Shown: positions 23,907 through 31,390 of the stretch, piece after piece
Numbering within the stretch: position 1 is the stretch's first letter
Layout of the letters: each line of letters starts with the position of its first letter
From: an uncultured Bacteroidales bacterium
GTDB lineage: Bacteria; Bacteroidota; Bacteroidia; Bacteroidales; Paludibacteraceae
Length of the DNA: 64,000 bases
Assembly (NCBI GenBank): GCA_946411385.1
Contig: CAMKDV010000005.1
Coordinates: forward strand, 145,439-209,438
Direction of reading: 5' to 3'
Made by a program: the position numbers and the translations under genes
The notes under the pieces: model-generated
Seen by the model: only the letters and a program-made list of their open reading frames with translations
What the model was told of the DNA's origin: nothing
The model's database searches: none

Positions 23907-25271
23907 ATGAAAAAGTTCTATGCTTTTTTTGCAGCTGCGCTGATGAGTATTAGCGCATTTGCATCGGCTGACGTTGTTCCGTCAGACGCAGTTCTCGCAG
24001 ATTACTACGATCAGGGTAATGTTTGCGTATGTTTCTTTGTACCTGATGACATCGCATGTAACGACATCGTGCTGACCGGTTCGTTCAATGGTTGGAAGAG
24101 TACGGCTTCTGAGTGCGTTCCGGCAGTGGCTATTGTTGGTTTTGACGGCTGGTATGTGGCTTCTTTCGCTCCTGAAGCAGAGCCCGATGCAGAGAAGGGT
24201 ATTCAGGCAAAACCGATCATGCTGGATGGTAGTGGTAACTTCAGCTGGGATTATCAGGTAGGTGCTGCTACCGTTATCCGCGGTGGTGTACAGGTAGTTC
24301 AAGGTGGTGTTGCAGGTGAGATTGACCTCATCAACTACGGTGCCGACGCTCCGAACGTATTCACCGTTGACGCTTGGAAGAAAAATCCTTGTACCGCTAT
24401 ATATCATACGTACAGCGTTACACTGATTTCGCCGGATTGCAACGCTGAGGATTATATCACTCCTGCTATCTCCGGTGGTTTCAACAACTGGGCACAACAG
24501 GCTATGGAGATGAATGAACTGAAGACCGCAGAGCGTCAGAACAACAACCTCTACGGCGCTGTATTCGAAGTTAGCTTCAGAGCTGCTGAAGGTTCAGAGT
24601 TCAAATTCCGTTCTTCTGAAGAGTGGGGTGCTGACTGGACCAACGAGCTTAAGGAATATGATGCTGAAACCCAAGAGTGGAAGGCATTTAACGATGGTGC
24701 AAACATCACACTCGGAGAAGAAACCACTCTTACGTATGACCTTGGCGATCCTACGCTGTATTCATGGACCAACTGCGAGAAACCCTCTGCTCCTGAGTAC
24801 GTAGTTGTTGCTGTAAATGTTCCGGCAAATGCTCCTGCAGCAGGTGTTGAAATCATCGGCAGCTTCGATGGCTGGGAAGGTACCGCTATGGAACTCCTTA
24901 ATACCGGCTGGTATTTCGCAGAGATTCAGGCTGCAGCTACCGATCAGTTCAAGTTCCGTGAGGCTGGTTCTTGGGATAACGAGATCGTTTATGTTCAGAA
25001 AAAAACCGAAGACGATACAGCTGTAGGTCTGGATAACATTACGTTCAAGGACGTATGGACAGAGGATAGCTACAAGGGCACTCCCTGCAAGTGGGTTGAG
25101 CTCGACTTTAGCGACGCTGCTGTTTATGTTTGGAAAGCTAACTGGGTAGTTCCCGAGGGTCTTGAGGACGTTGTTCTGACCGTTGAGGCTAAGAAGGTTA
25201 TGGTTGACGGCGTTCTGTACATCAGCCGCGACAACAAGCTCTTCAACGTACAGGGAACTCAAGTACGTTAA
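23907..25271 (+). CDS. SusE/SusF-like starch-binding protein with three modules and a C-terminal sorting-like tail
   Basis: This 454-residue secreted protein has a signal peptide (cleavage near ASA at about 20-22) but no lipobox, unlike classic SusE/F. Three related beta-sandwich modules carry GSFNGWK (about 54), GGFNNWA (about 191) and GSFDGWE (about 317). These motifs occur in starch-binding E-set or CBM domains. The last 25 residues (VDGVLYISRDNKLFNVQGTQVR) resemble the ending of the neighbouring amylase and may be a sorting signal. It lies 64 bases after SusD and is followed by a terminator. Likely role: holding starch at the cell surface or outside. Confidence 0.8.
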   Translation: MKKFYAFFAAALMSISAFASADVVPSDAVLADYYDQGNVCVCFFVPDDIACNDIVLTGSFNGWKSTASECVPAVAIVGFDGWYVASFAPEAEPDAEKGIQAKPIMLDGSGNFSWDYQVGAATVIRGGVQVVQGGVAGEIDLINYGADAPNVFTVDAWKKNPCTAIYHTYSVTLISPDCNAEDYITPAISGGFNNWAQQAMEMNELKTAERQNNNLYGAVFEVSFRAAEGSEFKFRSSEEWGADWTNELKEYDAETQEWKAFNDGANITLGEETTLTYDLGDPTLYSWTNCEKPSAPEYVVVAVNVPANAPAAGVEIIGSFDGWEGTAMELLNTGWYFAEIQAAATDQFKFREAGSWDNEIVYVQKKTEDDTAVGLDNITFKDVWTEDSYKGTPCKWVELDFSDAAVYVWKANWVVPEGLEDVVLTVEAKKVMVDGVLYISRDNKLFNVQGTQVR

Positions 25272-25331
25272 TCGCAACCAAGAGCATGACGGCAATCGAA
25301 TCGAAGGATTCCGATTGATCAGTCAAAACCG

Positions 25332-25361
25332 ACAGCCCGAGCAATTGCCCGGGCTGTTTTC
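25332..25361 (+). terminator. Terminator of the starch-uptake operon
   Basis: ACAGCCCG pairs with CGGGCTGT around a short AT loop and is followed by TTTTCTTT, 60 bases past the stop. Confidence 0.85.
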
Positions 25362-25448
25362 TTTATGTCCACACAACAGCCTACTTTAGCCATGTTTGAT
25401 TAAAAACGGAACTTTTTCGGTATAGAATGAAGAAAAATGCATCAAACA

Positions 25449-25480
25449 TTTGCAAATATCAGATTTTTTTTGTACCTTTG
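25449..25480 (+). promoter_or_regulatory. Promoter of the amylase gene
   Basis: TTTG (25449-25452), 20 bases, TACCTTTG (25473-25480), 20 bases before ATG 25501. This is why the start upstream at 25450 is rejected: it lies inside the promoter. Confidence 0.8.
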
Positions 25481-25500
25481 CGTATCGAAATATAGTAATT

Positions 25501-27243
25501 ATGCGTAAATTTGTCTTTTTTCTTGTATTGGCCTGTTCGCTGCCTTCGTTTGCGGCGTACTATGTAGCAGGTAACGGTTCGGCGGGTAATCCGTGGTGCG
25601 ACGGTAAGAGCTGGGTGGTAAATGGCAGTCCGATGACCAATATGGGCGACGGCTTGTGGTCGATAACCTTTCAGAACGTGCCGGCAGGCAGTTATGAGTT
25701 CAAGGTGACCAACGGCCAGAGCACGTGGATAGGCGTGAATAAGTTCTCGTCAGACTGCTCGAACCTGTATGCCGGAGGCGCAGACAATATCACGTTCAGC
25801 ATCCTCGAGGCGCAGGACATCACGATCACGTACAACGGTACGCGTATATGCCTGACAGGCTCGATAGGCAATGAGGCGCCTGATCCGTCGAAATTTGCCG
25901 AGGTGGGTGTGCCATCCGAGTATGAGGGAGTGATGCTCCAGGCATTCTACTGGAACTCGCATAACCTGACCACCTATTCCAATACCAAATATGCCACGCT
26001 CCTGAATATGGCGGACGAGATCGGTACGAACTTCGACCTCGTATGGTTCCCTCCTTCGGGCAACGGCGACGGAGTGGGGTATTACTGCCGCTGCTATTCG
26101 AATCTCAGCAGTTCGTGGGGCAATAAGTCGCAACTCCAGCAAATCCTTTCCGCACTGCACAGCCACGGATGCAAGGCTCTGGCGGATATCGTAATCAACC
26201 ATTTCAACAGCAACAACGGTTGGGCAAAAGGATTCCAGGCAAACGATTTCGGTTCGTATGGCACCTACCAGATTGCGTCCAAGTATATATGCTCCGGCGA
26301 CGAAGCGTTTAACGACAGCAAATCCGACAGCAAAAACCTTGAGCACGGTAATGGCGATACCGGAACGAACGATGCCGGTTGTCGCGATCTGGATCATACG
26401 AGCAGTTATGTGCAGAACATGTGCAAAGCCTATACCCGTTGGATGAAGAACACAATCGGTTTCGACGGTTTCCGCTACGATATGACCTTGGGTTATCACG
26501 GTCAGTACCTGTCGATGTACAACTTGGCTTCGCAGCCGGAATTCTCGGTATCGGAGTGCTGGAGCGACCTCAATACGATCAAGTTTCATCTCGAGGCAGC
26601 CAGCTACAATACGCTCGCGTTTGATTTCCCGCTCAAGTACCAGTTCAACAACTGGAAAGGCGGTTCAAGTTACAGCGCGTTGAAGAACAAAGGTTTGCGC
26701 TCGAAAGGTTTGTCGCGTTATGCCGTGACGTTCATCGACAACCATGACACCTTCCACCGCTCCGATAACCAATCGGGTGAGTTCATCGCGTATAACACCG
26801 ACCTCACCCAGAAGAAAGATATAATCGTGCTGGCAAACGCTTATCTGCTGATGATGCCGGGCGTGCCGTGCGTATTTTGGCCGCACTGGTATACCTGCAA
26901 GCAGGAGATCAATCAGCTGATAGCCATCCGCAAGCAGGTGGGTATACACTCGGAGTCGGAGGTTCAGGACGAGACTGCCGCTACCAATTCGTATTCGGCT
27001 ACCATCATCGGCCATCGCGGCAGAGCCATCCTGCGTATGGGCTCGGCGCGTGATACAAGTCTGCCGGCAGGCTTCACGCTGACCTATCATGGAGAGAACT
27101 TCGACATCTACACCTCCACCTCTACGGCGGTGGACGAGATTGTAGCGCCGAAAGCAGCTCCGAGCAAGATCATGGAGAACGGTCGGGTAATAATCATCCG
27201 CGACGGCGAACGCTATGATGTAACGGGAGCGCGTCTGCGTTAA
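25501..27243 (+). CDS. Secreted GH13 alpha-amylase
   Basis: This 580-residue enzyme cuts alpha-1,4 bonds in starch. A signal peptide (MRKFVFFLVLACSLPSFA) is followed by an N-terminal carbohydrate-binding-like domain (about 18-115) and the GH13 barrel. Catalytic regions are complete: DIVINHF (region I), GFDGFRYDM with the nucleophile Asp (II), SECW with the acid Glu (III) and FIDNHD with the stabilising Asp (IV). The C-terminal domain ends in RVIIIRDGERYDVTGARLR, much like its neighbour's tail. It has its own promoter and so can be expressed apart from the uptake operon. Confidence 0.92.
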   Translation: MRKFVFFLVLACSLPSFAAYYVAGNGSAGNPWCDGKSWVVNGSPMTNMGDGLWSITFQNVPAGSYEFKVTNGQSTWIGVNKFSSDCSNLYAGGADNITFSILEAQDITITYNGTRICLTGSIGNEAPDPSKFAEVGVPSEYEGVMLQAFYWNSHNLTTYSNTKYATLLNMADEIGTNFDLVWFPPSGNGDGVGYYCRCYSNLSSSWGNKSQLQQILSALHSHGCKALADIVINHFNSNNGWAKGFQANDFGSYGTYQIASKYICSGDEAFNDSKSDSKNLEHGNGDTGTNDAGCRDLDHTSSYVQNMCKAYTRWMKNTIGFDGFRYDMTLGYHGQYLSMYNLASQPEFSVSECWSDLNTIKFHLEAASYNTLAFDFPLKYQFNNWKGGSSYSALKNKGLRSKGLSRYAVTFIDNHDTFHRSDNQSGEFIAYNTDLTQKKDIIVLANAYLLMMPGVPCVFWPHWYTCKQEINQLIAIRKQVGIHSESEVQDETAATNSYSATIIGHRGRAILRMGSARDTSLPAGFTLTYHGENFDIYTSTSTAVDEIVAPKAAPSKIMENGRVIIIRDGERYDVTGARLR

Positions 27244-27283
27244 GCTGAAAGAAGACTGTTGATAAGGCAGTATCGGATACATG

Positions 27284-27323
27284 AAGAGGGTGTGCCAAAC
27301 AAATGACACACCCTCTTGTTTTT
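27284..27323. terminator. Bidirectional terminator between amylase and rplS
   Basis: AAGAGGGTGTG (27284-27294) and CACACCCTCTT (27307-27317) form an 11-bp stem, with a T-run to the right and an A-containing flank to the left. Confidence 0.8.
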
Positions 27324-27337
27324 GAATAGCAAGCTGT

Positions 27338-27691
27338 TTACTTTACGCGGCGCTCGGGGATACGAGCTTTCTTTCCGGTGAGGTTGCGCAGGTAGTAGAG
27401 TTTAGCACGGCGAACCTTGCCATACTTGTTAACGGTAATCGACTCAATGAACGGAGAGTCCATCGGGAAGATACGCTCAACGCCTACGTTGCCCGACATC
27501 TTGCGAACGGTGAAGCGCTTCTTGTCCTCGCTGCCGTGGATAGCGATTACATCGCCACGGAACTCCTGGATACGCTCCTTGTTACCTTCCTTAATACGAT
27601 AAGCTACCGTTACCTGGTCGCCTGCCTTGAATGCGGGAAACTCTTTCTTCTCGCCTGCGAATGCTTGCTCAGCAATCTTAATCAAATCCAT
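27338..27691 (-). CDS. rplS: 50S ribosomal protein L19
   Basis: This 117-residue protein lies at the 30S-50S interface of the ribosome. It shows the family pattern FKAGDQVTVAYRIKEGNKERIQEFRGDVIA, then FTVRKMSGNVGVERIFPMDSP and the basic end KARIPERRVK. Its transcript has a leader of about 100 bases from the promoter at 27800-27831, which contains an inverted repeat. Confidence 0.97.
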   Translation of the reverse strand: MDLIKIAEQAFAGEKKEFPAFKAGDQVTVAYRIKEGNKERIQEFRGDVIAIHGSEDKKRFTVRKMSGNVGVERIFPMDSPFIESITVNKYGKVRRAKLYYLRNLTGKKARIPERRVK

Positions 27692-27714
27692 TGTTTTACT
27701 TTTTTATTGTCTGA

Positions 27715-27787
27715 CAGAGGTATACACTACTATTTGGTTGACCTACTCAAATTTTGGCTCTTCCCTATTTATCGCCAGAGACCTCTG
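27715..27787 (-). promoter_or_regulatory. Possible structured leader of rplS mRNA
   Basis: CAGAGGT (27715-27721) and ACCTCTG (27781-27787) can pair across the leader, with a second AGAG/CTCT pairing possible next to it. L19 genes in other bacteria have autoregulatory leaders, but the fit here is only suggestive. Confidence 0.35.
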
Positions 27788-27799
27788 CGGATTGGAGTG

Positions 27800-27831
27800 C
27801 AAAGGTACTACATTTTTTTCAAAAATGCAAA
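27800..27831 (-). promoter_or_regulatory. Promoter of rplS
   Basis: On the minus strand TTTG (27828-27831), 20 bases, TACCTTTG (27800-27807). Confidence 0.8.
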
Positions 27832-27898
27832 CTATTCCTATTGCGATGTGCAGATAACGGGCAATAATTTGCAGAATGCCAACCGGATATGCTAAATC

Positions 27899-29386
27899 CT
27901 ACAGTTCTACCTCATCCTTTTTCTTCGGGATGACCAGGTTGCGGAAGCCTGCATCGTGCAGATGATCCTTGAAGGCAGCCTGAGCGAGCGGTTCGCCGTG
28001 GACGATAAAGGTCTGCTTCACCTGCTTGGGATCAAGGCTGCGGGTGAGGTAGTCGGTCATCTCTTTGTAGTCGCCATGACCTGAGAAAGCCTCAATCTTG
28101 ATGATGTCGGCATTGATCTTGCGGTCCATGCCGAAGATACTTATCCACCGCTTGGACGGATCCTGTATACGAGCGCCGAGTGAGGTAGGCGTACAGTAAC
28201 CGACGATAAGGATGGTGGTGCTTGGGTCGGCTATGTGGTTGGCTACGTGGTGCTTGATGCGTCCTGCCTCAAGCATGCCCGAGGCGGCAATGACGATGCA
28301 CGGTTCGTCGCTGTGGTTGAGCTTTTTCGATTCGTTGATATCCTTGATATAGGTGAGCGTGTTGAAGCCGAACGGATCATCGTCGTAGCGCAGGGTGTCT
28401 TGTACTTTCTCGTTGAGGTCGGACATGTACATGCGGAAGATCTCAGTGGCGTTGACGGCAAGCGGCGAGTCGACATATACCGGTATGTGCGGCAGACGGC
28501 CGTCGTTGTAGAGGTTGTTGAGCACATAGACGATCTCCTGGGTACGACCTACGGAGAACGACGGGATGAGCAGTTTGCCCTTCTTGCGGATACATGTGTT
28601 CTCTACTACGGTGAGCAGCTCTTCCTCGGTAACTTCTTCACCCTCGTGCAGGCGGTCACCGTAGGTGGACTCGGTGATCAGATAGTCGCATTGCGGGAAG
28701 GGGTGGGGTGAACAGAGGATATGACTCTCAGGCCGACCTATATCACCGGTGAAAGCGATGCGCTTTTTCACGACATTCTTCGGTGCAGGTGCAAAGGCAG
28801 ACATGTTCTCCATGTACCACTGGTCTTTCTTCGATGGCTTGGCTACGTAACCTTCCTGCTCGGTTATCTCCAGATTACATATAGCTGAGCCGAGCATGTG
28901 GCCGGAGTTGGTGAAAGTGAGCATCGTATCGTCAAACAGGCGGATAGGCCTGTCGTAGGCGACGGTAACGAAATGCTTCATCACGGCATCTACCTGCTTG
29001 AGATCGTACAGCGGCTCAATCTTGGGCTGGTGCAGGCGGTCCATCTTCTTGTTGTACCAGCGCACATCCTGCGCTTGGATGTAAGCGGTATCTGCCAGCA
29101 CGATGGAGCAGAGGTCGCGTGTGGCGGGCGTGCAGTAGACAGTACCCCGGAAACCGAGCTTGTAGATGTAGGGCAACAGACCCGAATGGTCAATGTGCGC
29201 ATGGCTGAGCACAACACATTCAAGCGTCTTGGGGTCGAAACCCAGATCACGGTTGGCGGCATCGGTCTCCATGCCTTTGCCTTGGTACATGCCACAATCC
29301 AGTAGAATGGTGTGACCATTGTTGGTGGTGATTAGGTGCTTGCTGCCGGTTACCTCTTCCGCAGCACCGAGGAATGCGAGTTTCAT
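27899..29386 (-). CDS. Beta-CASP metallo-beta-lactamase-fold nuclease-like protein
   Basis: This 495-residue cytoplasmic protein has the MBL core with SHAHIDHSG (about 59-67) and GDIG for two zinc ions. The beta-CASP insert follows (TYGDRLHEGEEVTEEEL, SFSVGRTQEIVYVL), then SGMLEAGRIKHH and a C-terminal RMMBL segment (FSGHGDYKEM, FIVHGEP). Proteins of this kind cut RNA (the CPSF73/Ysh1 group). A role in RNA processing is the best guess; the substrate is unknown. The gene stands alone between its own promoter and the rplS leader. Confidence 0.85.
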   Translation of the reverse strand: MKLAFLGAAEEVTGSKHLITTNNGHTILLDCGMYQGKGMETDAANRDLGFDPKTLECVVLSHAHIDHSGLLPYIYKLGFRGTVYCTPATRDLCSIVLADTAYIQAQDVRWYNKKMDRLHQPKIEPLYDLKQVDAVMKHFVTVAYDRPIRLFDDTMLTFTNSGHMLGSAICNLEITEQEGYVAKPSKKDQWYMENMSAFAPAPKNVVKKRIAFTGDIGRPESHILCSPHPFPQCDYLITESTYGDRLHEGEEVTEEELLTVVENTCIRKKGKLLIPSFSVGRTQEIVYVLNNLYNDGRLPHIPVYVDSPLAVNATEIFRMYMSDLNEKVQDTLRYDDDPFGFNTLTYIKDINESKKLNHSDEPCIVIAASGMLEAGRIKHHVANHIADPSTTILIVGYCTPTSLGARIQDPSKRWISIFGMDRKINADIIKIEAFSGHGDYKEMTDYLTRSLDPKQVKQTFIVHGEPLAQAAFKDHLHDAGFRNLVIPKKKDEVEL

Positions 29387-29412
29387 GGCCGTAGGGATTT
29401 AGATTGCAAGTA

Positions 29413-29444
29413 CAAAGTTACGAAAAAAAAAGCATTTTTCCAAA
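29413..29444 (-). promoter_or_regulatory. Promoter of the beta-CASP gene
   Basis: On the minus strand TTTG (29441-29444), 20 bases, TAACTTTG (29413-29420). Confidence 0.8.
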
Positions 29445-29532
29445 TTTTTCGTTCAAAAAAATCGAAGAATACGTGTTTTTTAACGGGAGTAGTATTTTTT
29501 TTCCATTAAATTGGAAAAATATAAGAGGAAAA

Positions 29533-29564
29533 TTTGCAAATGTCAAAAATTTTTTGTAACTTTG
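29533..29564 (+). promoter_or_regulatory. Promoter of the lipoprotein-OmpA operon
   Basis: TTTG (29533-29536), 20 bases, TAACTTTG (29557-29564), 42 bases before ATG 29607. An in-frame start at 29511 lies upstream of these boxes and is therefore rejected. Confidence 0.8.
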
Positions 29565-29606
29565 TGGCACTTTTTGTATACACGCAGAATTTTAAACACA
29601 AGCTAT

Positions 29607-31370
29607 ATGAGACGAACATCATTGAAGAATCTATTGTTCCTTGCTGTGGCAGGGATGTTTTTCTCGGGTTGTCGCACTGATGTGGATTTTAATAACATCT
29701 CAGTGGACGGCAATGCACGGGTGAACCTGAGTATGCCTGTCGGCGAGATCAGTACGTCGTTTGCCGATATGATAGGTCTGATTACGGATGATGCGGATGT
29801 GACAATCAACGAAGACAGCATCATCGAGCTCGGCATGAAGGTGCATTACGAGAACGAGTTCCACGACATTGACGTGGCAAACTACATCGGTAAAGTGGAG
29901 AAAGACATCATGTTGCAATCGGTGAACCCTGCTTTGTCGGTGTTGCCCGCCAATACGGAGGTGGATGTGCCGTTTGACATGGAAATCACGTTTGACGGAG
30001 TGAACAACGATACCTCCAACGAGCGTCTGGACAGTCTGGTCATCGATCTTGCACGATTCTCGACGAAGATCACCAAGAGCGCCGATCTGGCTATCTCTGA
30101 CAACGATATCAAGAAGGTGGAGATGCAACTCGGTCCGATGTTCCGTCGCGCCAAGGGCACGAACATCGAAATACCTAATTTCCGCTTGAATTCGGAGATT
30201 CCTATTGAGGTCGACAACTTCACGCTGAACATGATGAAGGACGAGACCCAGGAACCCTCAAACCATAACGTGCTGAACACCGCCTCGATTCGCTTCGTAA
30301 TTACGCTGAAGACGGGCGAGAATGTTGTGGTTACAGCTGCATCGGGATTCCACTTCTCGTTCAAGGTGGAGATGATGTCCTATGTAGCTTTGTACGGCTA
30401 CTTTGAGCCGGGCAGCGAGACACGCGATTCGGACGAGGTGAAAGTGCCTGTAACCGTAGGTCAGGGATACAAAGCCATTCTTCCGGTAACTGAGCCGGAG
30501 ATCAAGCTGAAGTTTACCTATGCATTGTCCATGCCGCTGGATGTGAACTTCAATTTTCTGAAGGCTATCCACCCCGACGGCACAGAGTCCTTCGCCGAGT
30601 GGAACGGATCGACCAGCACGAAGAAGCATCTGTATACGCTTGTTCCAAACGATGCGCCTATCGGTACGATGGTGACGGATAGCAGTATCATCTTCAACCA
30701 TCTGCCGGAGAACGGACATATTGACAAGTTCTTTGAGAAAGAAGTGTTACGGATGGGCTATGACTACAAACTCGATATCGACAAGACCCGCAAGGACAGC
30801 CGCGGGAAAGGAATGAACCAATTCCGACTGACGAACCAGCACAAGTTCAAACTGGACTTCGAGTTCAAGATGCCGTTCACGTTCAACAAAGGTCTGGATG
30901 TTTCGTTCGGCGATACCATCCGCAACGTCTCGCTGGAGAAAGCATCGCTGGAAGAGCTGGCTAAGCAGTCGAACGGCGTGATTAAGTCTATTGAGGAAGC
31001 AGATGTTATATTGTATCTGAACATCCAAAACGATATACCGGTGGCTGTGAAGTTGGACGCTATCTTCCTTGACGAATATGATAACGAGATAACCGAACTG
31101 TCGGATAAAATCAAAGACGTCACGATTCCTGCTGCCAAGATTGTTGACGGCAAGCCTGTGGATGGTGAACGAACCCTTATCCCGGAAAATGGTGTCGGAA
31201 TGAAGAAGGACGAATTCGAGCGACTTGCCGCCACGCGCAGCATCTACTTCCGCATGAAGGTTGGCGACGAACTGAATCCGTCGGTATTCTATGCGAACAA
31301 ACAATTGTCAATCAAGATGGGTATAGCTGCCAACGTCAAGGCTGCCATCGACCTTGGGGCATTGTTCTAA
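29607..31370 (+). CDS. Large hypothetical lipoprotein
   Basis: This protein of 587 residues has a signal peptide and lipobox FSGC (Cys at about 22), followed by RTDVDFNNISVDG. The rest is beta-rich with repeated stretches such as NARVNLSMPVGEIS and LDKTRKDSRGKG, without a domain I can name. The gene directly precedes the OmpA-type protein (20 bases apart), and the two are often paired in Bacteroidota, so they may form an envelope complex. Confidence 0.75.
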   Translation: MRRTSLKNLLFLAVAGMFFSGCRTDVDFNNISVDGNARVNLSMPVGEISTSFADMIGLITDDADVTINEDSIIELGMKVHYENEFHDIDVANYIGKVEKDIMLQSVNPALSVLPANTEVDVPFDMEITFDGVNNDTSNERLDSLVIDLARFSTKITKSADLAISDNDIKKVEMQLGPMFRRAKGTNIEIPNFRLNSEIPIEVDNFTLNMMKDETQEPSNHNVLNTASIRFVITLKTGENVVVTAASGFHFSFKVEMMSYVALYGYFEPGSETRDSDEVKVPVTVGQGYKAILPVTEPEIKLKFTYALSMPLDVNFNFLKAIHPDGTESFAEWNGSTSTKKHLYTLVPNDAPIGTMVTDSSIIFNHLPENGHIDKFFEKEVLRMGYDYKLDIDKTRKDSRGKGMNQFRLTNQHKFKLDFEFKMPFTFNKGLDVSFGDTIRNVSLEKASLEELAKQSNGVIKSIEEADVILYLNIQNDIPVAVKLDAIFLDEYDNEITELSDKIKDVTIPAAKIVDGKPVDGERTLIPENGVGMKKDEFERLAATRSIYFRMKVGDELNPSVFYANKQLSIKMGIAANVKAAIDLGALF

Positions 31371-31390
31371 ACCTATAGGAGGACACAACG

